32,267 nucleotides of DNA. It comes from Desulfobacterales bacterium. GTDB lineage: Bacteria > Desulfobacterota > Desulfobulbia > Desulfobulbales > VMSU01. Shown here one piece after another: positions 1-7,317 of this stretch. Both the position numbers and the translations under genes were made by a program. A model generated the notes under the pieces. That model worked only from the letters and a program-made list of their open reading frames with translations, had not been told where the DNA came from and did not search any database. The stretch lies in the NCBI GenBank assembly GCA_011330685.1, contig DRPV01000058.1, positions 1 through 32,267 on the forward strand, written 5' to 3'. Within the stretch, counting starts at the first letter, position 1; every line of letters begins with the position of its first letter.

Positions 1-50
1 CAAAAATTGCTAAACTCGTTCGTTCCTCACTCAGACAGACGCAATTTTTG
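1..50. repeat. 10-bp perfect inverted repeat at window edge
   Basis: CAAAAATTGC at 1-10 is exactly complementary to GCAATTTTTG at 41-50, with a 30-base loop containing TCGTTCGTTCCTCACTCAG. The loop shares the TTCGTTCGTT string with the composite repeat at 21302-21461. It could be a terminator of a gene left of the window or the edge of another intergenic repeat. The rest of 51-267 contains no convincing gene; the minus-strand ORF at 111-305 has low-complexity composition and looks spurious. Confidence 0.5.
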
Positions 51-220
51 GCTGCGCTTCACTAAGAAAATGCTACAGAATTTGTTCAATACGCTACGAA
101 GACAGTCCTATTACCCTCGTGCAAGATTGTAACCGGACACCGCTGAATTACAGGGGGTGTGCGGGTGTGCCGTATGCCCCTTTTGTCTGATGCTCCAATT
201 ATGGTGCTTCATTACAAAGA

Positions 221-257
221 ATACAAAAATACAAAATACAAAAAACAAAAAAACATC
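221..257 (+). other. A-rich direct repeats in cyclophilin 5' leader
   Basis: The leader contains several imperfect copies of AATACAAAA and then runs of ACAAAAAA, ending a few bases before the AGGAG ribosome binding site of the cyclophilin gene. Such unstructured A-rich leaders are often efficient translation enhancers; that role is inferred here. A slippage-generated tract is an equally simple explanation. Confidence 0.4.
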
Positions 258-267
258 AGGAGAAAAC

Positions 268-798
268 ATGGCGGAAAATGATCTACAGGTAACTATCAAG
301 ACCAATAAGGGAGAGATAAATTTACGTATCTTTGCTGATAAAACACCTTTAACGGCAGCAAATTTTATAAATCTGATTCAACGCAGTTATTATGACGGTC
401 TGGCATTTCATCGGGTAATTGCCGATTTTATGGTGCAGGGCGGCTGTCCGCACGGCACTGGTACCGGAGGGCCTGGTTATAATTTTGAGGATGAGTTTGA
501 TGCCTCTCTGCGTCATTCCAAGGGGGGAATCCTCTCCATGGCGAACGCCGGGCCCGGCACCAATGGCAGCCAGTTCTTCATTACTCATGTTGCCACTCCC
601 TGGCTTGACGATCATCATACCGTTTTTGGTGAGGTGCTGAATGATGATGATTTGGCGGTGGTGAACAGTATTGCCCAGGGTGATACTATTGAAGGAATAA
701 CCATCAGCGGCGATGTTGAGTCCCTGCTGCAGGCCCAGGAAGAGAGGGTAGCTGAATGGAATAAGCAGATTGACAAGGCCTTCCCTGATCTGGATTGA
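268..798 (+). CDS. Cyclophilin-type peptidyl-prolyl cis-trans isomerase
   Basis: A 176-residue cytoplasmic cyclophilin that catalyses cis-trans isomerisation of peptide bonds preceding proline. The cyclophilin core is visible: [13 protein letters not shown] carries the catalytic Arg and the Phe-Met-Gln pocket, [17 protein letters not shown] is the family signature, and [12 protein letters not shown] supplies the Trp and His of the proline pocket. There is no signal peptide, so it resembles PpiB rather than periplasmic PpiA. The ORF track starts at 157, but ATG at 268 follows an AGGAG box at a 6-base spacing and matches the family N-terminus, so I use it. The last ~28 residues form a charged helical tail ([13 protein letters not shown]) beyond the core. 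It is monocistronic; a palindromic repeat begins 8 bases after the stop. Confidence 0.93.
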   Translation: MAENDLQVTIKTNKGEINLRIFADKTPLTAANFINLIQRSYYDGLAFHRVIADFMVQGGCPHGTGTGGPGYNFEDEFDASLRHSKGGILSMANAGPGTNGSQFFITHVATPWLDDHHTVFGEVLNDDDLAVVNSIAQGDTIEGITISGDVESLLQAQEERVAEWNKQIDKAFPDLD

Positions 799-805
799 GC
801 AGCAC

Positions 806-958
806 GTAACCGTTCACCTGCACCCCATCTTCGTCCGTTTTGCCCCCCTCACGTACAAAAGGTACGCTTCGGAGGCCGAAACGAACGAACCTGGGGCACA
901 TCTGAACGGTTACAGTTTACGAGTTGAGGGTAATTTATCGCCTCTGCTGAACGGTTAC
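806..958. repeat. Long palindromic intergenic repeat (GTAA...TTAC family, copy 1)
   Basis: GTAACCGTTCA at 806-816 is the exact reverse complement of TGAACGGTTAC at 903-913, and the interval folds as a nested hairpin: CCCC/GGGG, CGTCCGTTT against AAACGAACG (one mismatch), and a CGTAC/GTACG tip. A further TGAACGGTTAC lies at 948-958, giving a composite end. The segment 912-939 (CAGTTTACGAGTTGAGGG and onward) recurs inverted at 21277-21303. It starts 8 bases after the cyclophilin stop codon. Confidence 0.85.
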
Positions 959-985
959 AGCAGCACGTTCCCTTCGGCCGCCTAC

Positions 986-1002
986 CGGGAAATAAATTCC
1001 CG
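986..1002. repeat. Small hairpin CGGGAA/TTCCCG
   Basis: A 6-bp perfect stem with a 5-base loop lies just downstream of the composite palindromic repeat. It may be part of a larger repeat or 3' UTR structure. No T-run follows, so it is not called a terminator. Confidence 0.4.
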
Positions 1003-1087
1003 CGTACAAAAAATTATACCCATTGGCCTTTTGTCTGGCCGGGTTTAAAAAAAGATACTATCCGTGATTCGGCTGTGAATGGGGGCG

Positions 1088-1120
1088 ACCGGCGTTTTTT
1101 AAAACGCCGGTATTATTTTT
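1088..1120 (+). terminator. Rho-independent terminator
   Basis: ACCGGCGTTTT (1088-1098) pairs perfectly with AAAACGCCGGT (1101-1111) over 11 bp, followed by ATTATTTTTT. The T-run lies on the plus-strand side only, so it terminates rightward transcription. The nearest upstream gene is the cyclophilin, leaving a ~290-base 3' UTR that contains the palindromic repeats; it could instead end an unrecognised transcript. Confidence 0.8.
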
Positions 1121-1284
1121 TGTACTGATAACCACTTGATTTTAAACGAATAAAACCTGGCAGCCCGTTAAAACTACTTTTGCTGCCCCGGCGGCATTAT
1201 TAGAGGGGATGATTAATTGGGGAATGTGTGCCTAACATGTTGTTATTAATGAATAAAGAAACAAAATAAAAAATAAATCATTGT

Positions 1285-1301
1285 TTGGCACGGTGATTGC
1301 T
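1285..1301 (+). promoter_or_regulatory. Sigma-54 (RpoN) promoter
   Basis: TTGGCACG-GTGA-TTGCT matches the -24/-12 consensus (TGGCAC-N5-TTGC) at every conserved position, with the correct GG-to-GC spacing. The upstream ~80 bases are strongly A/T-rich (AAATAAAAAATAAATCA), suitable for DNA bending. No protein ORF with a ribosome site follows; the next structure downstream is a strong terminator. An enhancer-binding activator must act here, but no such gene is in the window. Confidence 0.85.
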
Positions 1302-1311
1302 TTAAGTATTA

Positions 1312-1388
1312 GTCAAGAACAAACTCTTAATCTTCTTTCCAAGCCAAAAGACCTGCCTTCTCCCCAAGGCGGGTCTTTTGGTTTCCGG
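1312..1388 (+). ncRNA. Candidate sigma-54-dependent small RNA (~75 nt)
   Basis: Transcription from the -12 element at 1297-1301 should begin near 1312. The transcript would hold ~32 single-stranded bases (including CAAGAACAAACTC and a pyrimidine-rich TCTTCTTTCC), then a 16-bp terminator stem. There is no start codon with a ribosome site. The terminator loop is CTCCCC, complementary to GGGGAG-type Shine-Dalgarno sequences. The ORF-track entry 1281-1574 overlaps the promoter and runs into the ybbR gene, so it is not a protein gene. I do not recognise the RNA family. Confidence 0.6.
1344..1388. terminator. Strong bidirectional Rho-independent terminator
   Basis: CCAAAAGACCTGCCTT (1344-1359) pairs with AAGGCGGGTCTTTTGG (1366-1381): 16 bp with a single G-U pair and loop CTCCCC. 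The GC stem followed by TTTT is present in both directions, so it can end the rightward small RNA and the leftward cdaA-ybbR transcript. Confidence 0.85.
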
Positions 1389-1403
1389 GTCGTTAAATTG
1401 TTT

Positions 1404-1444
1404 GTAACCGTTCACCTGCACCCCATCTCGGAGTATTCGCTTAC
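1404..1444. repeat. 41-bp GTAA...TTAC repeat (copy 2)
   Basis: It starts GTAACCGTTCACCTGCACCC and ends CGGAGTATTCGCTTAC. It matches the reverse complement of the 41-bp copy at 17578-17618 at about 36 of 41 positions, and shares its first ~24 bases with the long palindrome at 806. It sits 28 bases past the 3' end of ybbR, so again downstream of a gene stop. Confidence 0.85.
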
Positions 1445-1472
1445 CAAGGCCGGGCAATACCCCAGGGCGTAT

Positions 1473-2438
1473 TTATTTGATGGTAACATTAACGGAGGCC
1501 GGGATAACATCTTCAATGATGATCCTTGGTTGAGTGGCGGTAATTTTAACCGCCGCGCTATGCTGGCTGGCTGAAATTTTGCTTACATCCACCCGGGCCG
1601 TGAATAACTGCCGCGGCTTCAGTGTACTCTTGCTCACCAGCATAGGGATGCGAACCTTGAGCTCTACTACCCTGGGCTTAAGCACCGCTTTTTTGCCCTT
1701 GGCCAGGCCGATGACGGTGATGGTTAATTTGTTGATCTTTTTTTCCACCATCTTCTCTTTAATTATAATCCGGGCCGTAATGCTGGGCGAGCCAATGAGA
1801 TTAATTACTTCCGGCGGGATATTCAGATATATCTGTCTGGTGACCTCCTGGTCAAGACCGTTAATGTCGATGGGTTTGGTCGGGAGAATCTTGTGTTTAT
1901 CAATGATATTCTGCGGGCCGGATATATTAATGTGATCCGGGGTCAGAATAATTCTCTTTAATTCATACTCCCTGGGCGGCTTGCCCTTGGTGACGGCCTT
2001 GATGGGCAGATTTTTCTGGATCAACTTGTCAATCAGCAGGATTGTATGAGACGGCTGGATGCGGAGGACTGTAATTCCGCGGGCAAAGGATATTGAGTCC
2101 GGTTTGTTGTCGATGATCATATTGCCGGGCTTGGCATTGGAGAGGTCGATGGAGCGGGAGATATCACTGCGGGCAATCTCCCGGATCAGGCTGCGCGGCC
2201 CGCTCACCGTTACCTCTAAGATATTTTTAAATTGATTGGAGATGATCAGGTCGCGGGGCATGTTGACAATCTCCACCGGAATCTTGACATTCATGTCCAC
2301 CCGATCCTCTCCGGCGACGAAATACCAGAGAAAGACGGCGAAAAACAGGGAAATCAGTTTGATCAGCCAGTCTTTGCGCCAGGATAGTTTTGGCGGCCTG
2401 TAGTTGGTTTTTATTTGTTTATCAGCCAATTTTTCCAT
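1473..2438 (-). CDS. ybbR: YbbR-domain protein (CdaR-like regulator of CdaA)
   Basis: A 321-residue membrane-anchored protein with several YbbR repeats, the family that binds and modulates the diadenylate cyclase CdaA. A single N-terminal transmembrane helix (DWLIKLISLFFAVFLWYFVA, residues ~24-43) is followed by extracytoplasmic beta-rich repeats, each marked by segments such as VKIPVEIVNMPRDL, NLPIKAVTKGKPPREYEL and VTRQIYLNIP. The gene overlaps the 3' end of cdaA by 28 bases, implying translational coupling and a shared complex. No clear ribosome site precedes ATG 2438. The bidirectional terminator at 1344-1388 lies downstream. The regulatory role is family knowledge; the direction of control is unknown here. 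Confidence 0.88.
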   Translation of the reverse strand: MEKLADKQIKTNYRPPKLSWRKDWLIKLISLFFAVFLWYFVAGEDRVDMNVKIPVEIVNMPRDLIISNQFKNILEVTVSGPRSLIREIARSDISRSIDLSNAKPGNMIIDNKPDSISFARGITVLRIQPSHTILLIDKLIQKNLPIKAVTKGKPPREYELKRIILTPDHINISGPQNIIDKHKILPTKPIDINGLDQEVTRQIYLNIPPEVINLIGSPSITARIIIKEKMVEKKINKLTITVIGLAKGKKAVLKPRVVELKVRIPMLVSKSTLKPRQLFTARVDVSKISASQHSAAVKITATQPRIIIEDVIPASVNVTIK

Positions 2439-3208
2439 ACTGTGGTTGGAGGTTCTTTGGGCTTGAATATGGCTTCGAGGCGGGCGCTCAGGGAATGCTT
2501 GTCGAGATTAGAGGTGATGGCGCCATGCTGCACCAGGGAAATCTTGCCTGTCTCTTCGGAAACCACAATAACTACCGCGTCGGTTTCTTCGGATATCCCG
2601 AGGGCCGCCCGGTGTCTTGTGCCGAGACTCTTGGAGATATAGGGGTTTTTGGTCAGCGGCAGTACGCAACGGGCTGAATGAATACGTCCATGCCTGATAA
2701 TAACCCCGCCATCGTGGAGAGGCGAGACATTTCTGAAAATGCTTATTAAAAGTTCATGGGTCAGAATGGCGTCAATGGGGTGGCTCGATTCTAAGTAGTC
2801 CTTGAGCCCGGTTTCTTTTTCGATGACGATGATGGCCCCTATTCTTTTACGGGACATATAAAGCGCGGCGGTAACTAATTGCTGGATGTCTAAATCTGTG
2901 TCTTCCTGATGGCGGGTAAACGAAGGCGTGGCCTGGCCCATCTGGGTCAGAGCCCGGCGGATATCACGTTGGAAAACAATGATGACAATCAGGAAAATTG
3001 AACTGAGCAGGGTGCCTAACAGCCAGTAGAGGGTCATGAATTCTAACTCTCTTGCTCCGAAATAGACGATGATCAACACCCCGATACCTGCCAGCATCTG
3101 CACCGCCCTGGTACCGCGAATAAGCAGAATTATCCGGTAGATGATAAAGGAGACAATCAGGATGTCCGCTATATCCTGCCAGCGTAATAAGTGTAAAAAG
3201 TTCAGCAT
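2411..3208 (-). CDS. cdaA: Diadenylate cyclase CdaA (DisA_N/DAC domain)
   Basis: It makes cyclic di-AMP from two ATP. At 265 residues it has the CdaA layout: about three N-terminal membrane helices (IADILIVSFIIYRIILLI; MLAGIGVLIIVYFGA; WLLGTLLSSIFLIVIIVF), then the DAC domain. The RHR motif is intact in SLGTRHRAALGISEETDAV. The usual DGA motif reads DGG in SPLHDGGVIIRHG. The ORF track starts at 3307 with TTG; ATG 3208 places the first membrane helix in the normal position and gives a normal family length. Neither start has a good ribosome site, and a promoter-like sequence lies just upstream of ATG 3208. It is coupled to ybbR downstream. Confidence 0.9.
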   Translation of the reverse strand: MLNFLHLLRWQDIADILIVSFIIYRIILLIRGTRAVQMLAGIGVLIIVYFGARELEFMTLYWLLGTLLSSIFLIVIIVFQRDIRRALTQMGQATPSFTRHQEDTDLDIQQLVTAALYMSRKRIGAIIVIEKETGLKDYLESSHPIDAILTHELLISIFRNVSPLHDGGVIIRHGRIHSARCVLPLTKNPYISKSLGTRHRAALGISEETDAVVIVVSEETGKISLVQHGAITSNLDKHSLSARLEAIFKPKEPPTTVWKNWLINK

Positions 3209-3214
3209 GATAGT

Positions 3215-3243
3215 ATTATGCCTGAAAACCTGAGGAAAGACAA
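3215..3243 (-). promoter_or_regulatory. Putative sigma-70 promoter directly upstream of cdaA
   Basis: On the minus strand TTGTCT-N17-CATAAT (4/6 and 5/6 matches) lies so close to the ATG at 3208 that transcription would begin at or next to the start codon. This fits the absence of a Shine-Dalgarno sequence and would make a leaderless mRNA. It may be a chance match. Confidence 0.4.
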
Positions 3244-3353
3244 GATGGAGCTTGAATTTTGGGAATTTAGCGGGTGGTTCTGCCTGAGGAATAAAACTTC
3301 TATCCAATTATGCGAAAGACATCATACTTGGAATTCAGGTGCGAGGGTTAGTC

Positions 3354-4532
3354 TTAAGGAGGATTTGAGGTGTTTAATGACCGCAGACGGGCGGTAAAAT
3401 GAAAGGTTGATCCCTGATTGATTTTGCTTTTTACCCATATCCTGCCGTTTATCATGGGGACTAAGCGGGTGCAGATGGCAAGTCCGAGGCCGGCTCCTTC
3501 ATGCCGCCGGGTGAGGTACTCGTCGGCTTGGGAAAAGGGGGCGAAAATTTCTTCCTGCTTGGCGGCTGGTATTCCGCAGCCGCTGTCGCGGACGCTGAAA
3601 CGCAGGATTATGCCGTCCGGGGGCTTTTTCTGCTCAAGCGCGGCTCGGATGCTTATCTCGCCGTGCTCGGTAAATTTTACCGCGTTTTCCAGCAGGGAGT
3701 TGAGTATCTGCTGGATAATACTCGGATCACCCTGCAGGGCGGTTGGAACGTCGTGTTCTACATGAAAGGATAATTTAAGTCCTTTTTCTTCGGCCTTCGG
3801 TGTTATAGCCCTGACGGTCTGCTCAAGGATGGCGTGCGGTTGGAAATTTATATCCTGGCGGTGCCGTCGATCCTCGCTGTGTGAGAAGTCAAGGAGCTGA
3901 TTTATCAGTCCCATGAGGCGGTCGGCGGAGAGCTGGATCAGGTTGAGAAAATTTTGCTGCTTCCTGGAAAGGGTGGTCTCAGTCAGCAGTTCCAGAAAAC
4001 CGAGAATACCGTTCATCGGGGTCAAAAATTCATGGCTGATGGTATTAATAAAGCCGTTTTTAACTTCATTGGCCTGCTGCACGGTATTTTTGGCTGCCAA
4101 CAGCTCAGCGCTGACATCTTTGTGATATTGTAATTCCCGCCGCAGATTGTTTAAAAGCGATTGTTCCCGAAAAATTCGTCTTAATTTGGCAATTAATTCG
4201 TCCTTGGGAAATGGTTTGACGATGAAGTCGCTGGCGCCGGCCTTGATGACGTCAGTGTAGGAGTAGTTATTGCTGTAACCAGTCATGGCTATGACGCTGG
4301 TTGAAGGGGAATGCTCCCGGATATGGCGGATTAACTGCATGCCGTCCGTCCCCGCCATAATCATGTCGGTGATGACCACGGTGAAGGTAAAGCTGTTGAT
4401 GTGATTTATGGCCTCGGTGCCGGATGCCGCTAATTGAAAGTTATGACCGGCAGAGGCCGCGTATCTGCCCACCAGGGCCAGATGATCGCGGTCATCGTCA
4501 ACTATCAGGATTTTACCGCTTAAGTCAGCCAT
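3354..4532 (-). CDS. Receiver-histidine kinase (REC-HisKA-HATPase) hybrid
   Basis: A soluble 392-residue signalling protein with the receiver at the N-terminus. REC (~7-122) has the acidic pair in ILIVDDDRD, phospho-acceptor Asp in VVITDMIMAG and Lys in IVKPF. A short coiled linker leads to HisKA with the phospho-His in SHEFLTPMNGILGF (~165-235), then HATPase_c (~275-385) with N box NSLLENAVKF, G1 DSGCGIP and G2 GAGLGLAI. There is no membrane segment or DNA-binding domain. It begins 3 bases after the stop of the upstream kinase gene, so the two are almost certainly co-translated and probably exchange phosphoryl groups. cdaA follows 145 bases downstream in the same direction. Confidence 0.92.
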   Translation of the reverse strand: MADLSGKILIVDDDRDHLALVGRYAASAGHNFQLAASGTEAINHINSFTFTVVITDMIMAGTDGMQLIRHIREHSPSTSVIAMTGYSNNYSYTDVIKAGASDFIVKPFPKDELIAKLRRIFREQSLLNNLRRELQYHKDVSAELLAAKNTVQQANEVKNGFINTISHEFLTPMNGILGFLELLTETTLSRKQQNFLNLIQLSADRLMGLINQLLDFSHSEDRRHRQDINFQPHAILEQTVRAITPKAEEKGLKLSFHVEHDVPTALQGDPSIIQQILNSLLENAVKFTEHGEISIRAALEQKKPPDGIILRFSVRDSGCGIPAAKQEEIFAPFSQADEYLTRRHEGAGLGLAICTRLVPMINGRIWVKSKINQGSTFHFTARLRSLNTSNPP

Positions 4533-4535
4533 ATT

Positions 4536-6593
4536 TCAGCCTTCGCCGCATAGCTGCTGGATGGCGGCACTTAGTTTGTCGAGTTCCATGGGCTTTAGTA
4601 TTATCTTGCGAATCCCGATTTCTTTGGCGTATTGCATGGTGTCTTGATCTATAATGCCGGTGAACATGATGATTGGAATATGCGCTTTGATTTTAAGCAG
4701 TTCGACGGCCAGGTCAATTCCGGTCATGTTGGGCATGGTTTGATCGGTGAGAATTATGTCAAAGTCATCGGGGCGGGCCTTGAATGTTTCCAGGGCCTCG
4801 ATACTGTCGGTCTTGAAAGTCACCTTGTAACCCGTTTTGTTTAAGGCCCTGGCGGTTATTTCGGCCAATGGGGCCTCGTCATCAACTAACAGGATACGTT
4901 CTTGTCCGCCCATGGCGGGAAGTTTTGGGGCTGCTGGTTCTGCTTCCGCCTGGCAGGGGGGGATATAGATGATGAAGGTGGTGCCCTGGCCCGGTGCGCT
5001 ATTGATCTGAATCGCCCCGTTTAATTTGGTTACGATGCCATGCACGATGGCCAGGCCCATACCGGTGCCTTCGGGCTTGGGCTTGGTGGTAAAAAATGGG
5101 TTGAATATTTTGGGCAGCACCTCCGGCGGAATGCCGCTGCCGGTATCCGAGATGGAAAGCTGGATATAATCGCCGGGGCTGAGTCCGATAATAGCTGCTG
5201 CCTCCGCTTCGCTCAGGGTTGTGTCCCGCAGGCTGATATCAATGGTGCCGCCATGCCGGCGCATGGCGTAATAAGAGTTGGCGCAGAGATTCATCAATAT
5301 TTGATGAATCTGTAAAGGGTCTGCGATGATACTCGTCTGGCAGCCTTGGGCTATGTGGAGTTCTATTTTGATGGCGGCAGGTATTGAGGCCTGCAGAAGT
5401 TTTATGGTCTCTTGAAGCATCAGGTCTAAGCGCAGGGGAGAAAAATGCAGATCCTGACCGCGGCTGAAGGTTAGGATCTGTCTGGTTATTTCCTTGGCCC
5501 GGAGGCCCGCTGAGATGATATGTCCGAGATCAGAACGTATGGGGCTGTCAGGGGGTAATTCCTCCAGGGCCATATTTGCAAAACCCAGGACGGAGGCGGT
5601 GATGTTGTTGAAATCATGGGCTATGCCGCCGGCCAGGGTGCCGATGGCCTCAAGGCGCCAGGACTGCTGTAATTGTCGGTCAAGCTCCATTCGTTCCTCT
5701 TCCGCCCGGCGGCGGCGGCGAATGTCCCGGATTATGCCTACGGCATGGCGATGACCATTAATGTTAACCCCCGAGAGAGATAACTCAACCGGAATTTCCC
5801 GGCCGTCCCGGCAGCGGGCGTCGACCTCAACGGTTCTGGCTAAAATCTCTTGCGGTTCTTTTTTTAAGAAACTCATCAGGGCGGGCCGATAGGCATCGGA
5901 ATAATTGTCGGGCACAATAAGGTCATGGACATTGCGGCCCACGGCTTCCTCTTCTGAATAGCCGAAGAGACGGGTGGCGGCGGGATTCCACAGGGTGACT
6001 CTGGCCCGGTCGTCCATCATGATTATAGCATCAATGGCGGCATTGGTTATGGCCTTGGAATAATGCTGGCTGTTGGTTAACTTTTTGGCGCTGCGCTGGA
6101 GGCGGATGATACCGGCAATGGCTATGGCGGCAATCTGCAGGAGTTCGACGATTTCCGGGTCGTAATGATCTTCGATTCTGGCGTAGAGGGTAAAAACACC
6201 TAATACGGAACCATTCTGGCCCGGAATTGGGATACAATAATGGCCGTAGGGCTGGGAGACCTCGGCGTATTTCTGATAGCGGGGGTCGGAGTTGTCGGCC
6301 AGAATAATCCTTCCTTCGGCAGCGCATTGTCCGCACAGGCAATGGCCCAATGGGATCTGACGACAGAGATTGTTAAACGTGGGAGAGAGGTTGTGGGCGG
6401 CCCGCAGGCGTAAATTATGAGGGGGCTCTTCGTCAACCAGAAAGAGGACACCCCGGTTGATGAGGTTCAGATGAGGCAGGGAGGTCAGGATTTTCAGAAA
6501 ATGCCGCAGGATATCGGTAAAGGGCTCCTGGCTCACGGCCAATCGCATAACTTTACTCAACACAGTTTGGATATCTTTGTTGGAACGTCTCAT
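4536..6593 (-). CDS. GAF-PAS hybrid sensor histidine kinase with C-terminal receiver
   Basis: A 685-residue soluble hybrid kinase. GAF (~12-165) includes a tight cysteine cluster, LGHCLCGQCA (Cys 85, 87, 90), and a HYCIPI strand further on. PAS (~178-290) has WNPAATRLFGYSEEEAVG and ends in the usual DIRRRRRAEEE linker. HisKA carries phospho-His in AGGIAHDFNN, the NtrB-like H-box also seen in two other kinases here. HATPase_c follows (N box NLCANSYYAM, G boxes DTGSGIP and GTGMGLAI), then REC (~570-685) with ILLVDDEAP and phospho-Asp in ILTDQTMPN. It reads from the minus-strand promoter at 6662-6691 and is coupled to the REC-kinase gene. The GAF cysteines suggest metal, haem or redox sensing, which is inference. 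Confidence 0.93.
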   Translation of the reverse strand: MRRSNKDIQTVLSKVMRLAVSQEPFTDILRHFLKILTSLPHLNLINRGVLFLVDEEPPHNLRLRAAHNLSPTFNNLCRQIPLGHCLCGQCAAEGRIILADNSDPRYQKYAEVSQPYGHYCIPIPGQNGSVLGVFTLYARIEDHYDPEIVELLQIAAIAIAGIIRLQRSAKKLTNSQHYSKAITNAAIDAIIMMDDRARVTLWNPAATRLFGYSEEEAVGRNVHDLIVPDNYSDAYRPALMSFLKKEPQEILARTVEVDARCRDGREIPVELSLSGVNINGHRHAVGIIRDIRRRRRAEEERMELDRQLQQSWRLEAIGTLAGGIAHDFNNITASVLGFANMALEELPPDSPIRSDLGHIISAGLRAKEITRQILTFSRGQDLHFSPLRLDLMLQETIKLLQASIPAAIKIELHIAQGCQTSIIADPLQIHQILMNLCANSYYAMRRHGGTIDISLRDTTLSEAEAAAIIGLSPGDYIQLSISDTGSGIPPEVLPKIFNPFFTTKPKPEGTGMGLAIVHGIVTKLNGAIQINSAPGQGTTFIIYIPPCQAEAEPAAPKLPAMGGQERILLVDDEAPLAEITARALNKTGYKVTFKTDSIEALETFKARPDDFDIILTDQTMPNMTGIDLAVELLKIKAHIPIIMFTGIIDQDTMQYAKEIGIRKIILKPMELDKLSAAIQQLCGEG

Positions 6594-6661
6594 ATTTTAT
6601 GCCTGCTTCAGTTTGTTAAACTCTATGAAAAACAGCGTTCTTCTGCGGTGCATAATATTAT

Positions 6662-6691
6662 ATAATGGGGCTATAATGGTCTGTATGTCAA
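6662..6691 (-). promoter_or_regulatory. Sigma-70 promoter for the minus-strand kinase operon
   Basis: Read on the minus strand, TTGACA (6686-6691) is followed after 18 bases by CATTAT (6662-6667), about 70 bases upstream of the kinase start at 6593. It is divergent from the rpsT promoter. Confidence 0.55.
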
Positions 6692-6740
6692 GCCTGTCCA
6701 TCCAAATTAATAGCCTGATGGCATAAAAAATTATAGGCTC

Positions 6741-6769
6741 TTGACATTAAAGGCCAATTGTTTTAAATT
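6741..6769 (+). promoter_or_regulatory. Sigma-70 promoter for rpsT
   Basis: A perfect TTGACA at 6741 is followed after 17 bases by TAAATT (4/6). The predicted leader of ~70 bases contains a small stem, AATACGC/GCGTTATT (6793-6812), just upstream of the ribosome site; S20 genes are autoregulated at translation in enterobacteria, so this stem could matter. Confidence 0.6.
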
Positions 6770-6845
6770 AAAAAAATTTTCTATAGAGGCTTAATACGCT
6801 CAAAAGGCGTTATTGAATTTATCTTAAAAGTTGGGAGAAGAAGTT

Positions 6846-7127
6846 TTGGCAAATCATAAATCAGCATTAAAGAGAAGCAAACAGAGCCAGGTGCGCAGGT
6901 TACGGAACCGGGCTCGCAATTCCCGGATGAAGACTGCTGTCAAGGCGGTTGACACGGCAATTGAGGAAAATTCCGTTGAGGCGGCTCAGGAGGCCCTGCG
7001 GGCCGCTATTCCCATTATTGACCGGGTGGCGGTTAAGGGTAATCTCCACAAGAAGAACGCTTCACGTAAGGTATCACGTCTGACCAAGAGGGTAAACGCT
7101 TTTGTTGCTGCTGCGCAGCAGTCCTGA
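6846..7127 (+). CDS. rpsT: 30S ribosomal protein S20
   Basis: A 93-residue small-subunit protein that binds 16S rRNA. The N-terminus ANHKSALKRSKQSQ and the basic helix RLRNRARNSRMKTAVKAV are typical, as is KGNLHKKNASRKVSRLTKRV near the end. The ORF track starts at TTG 6831, but S20 proteins begin with M-A-N-H-K, which fits the in-frame TTG at 6846; the GGAGAAG box at 6834-6840 lies 5 bases before it. A UUG start is also known for E. coli rpsT, where it supports autoregulation. The gene is monocistronic between its own promoter and the terminator at 7274-7317. Confidence 0.95.
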   Translation: MANHKSALKRSKQSQVRRLRNRARNSRMKTAVKAVDTAIEENSVEAAQEALRAAIPIIDRVAVKGNLHKKNASRKVSRLTKRVNAFVAAAQQS

Positions 7128-7273
7128 GTGTCATTGCCCATAGGGAGATTTGCCGGAGGATGTGAAGAGCTCAGCCACCGGGGAATAAGATGTCTGTAAC
7201 GAACAAAATATTTTTAATGGCAGTACGGCACCTGTTATTTACTATGCGGTCGTTATGTTATGCCTGTTGCTAA

Positions 7274-7317
7274 AAAAAGCCATGTGGTCATTCGTGTCCT
7301 CATGGCTTTTTGTTTTT
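7274..7317 (+). terminator. Rho-independent terminator between rpsT and trpE
   Basis: AAAAAGCCATG (7274-7284) pairs with CATGGCTTTTT (7301-7311), followed by GTTTTTGG. It ends rpsT transcription or attenuates into trpE, whose ATG is 35 bases beyond. The stem contains two TGG codons in one short reading frame (see findings). I see no convincing trp promoter in 7128-7273. Confidence 0.75.

Noticed and set aside
111-305. 64-aa minus-strand ORF upstream of the cyclophilin
   Set aside because: Low-complexity Phe/Val-rich translation of the A-rich leader, no ribosome site, overlaps the cyclophilin leader.
770-1048. 92-aa plus-strand ORF over the first palindromic repeat
   Set aside because: It is a translation of repeat sequence that starts inside the cyclophilin gene, and has no protein-like composition.
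1281-1574. 97-aa ORF beginning in the sigma-54 promoter
   Set aside because: Its start lies upstream of the predicted transcription start, it crosses a strong terminator, and it ends antisense inside ybbR.
7230-7262. Second sigma-54-like site (CGGCACCTGTTATTT) before trpE
   Set aside because: The -12 TTGC element is missing, so it does not meet the consensus.
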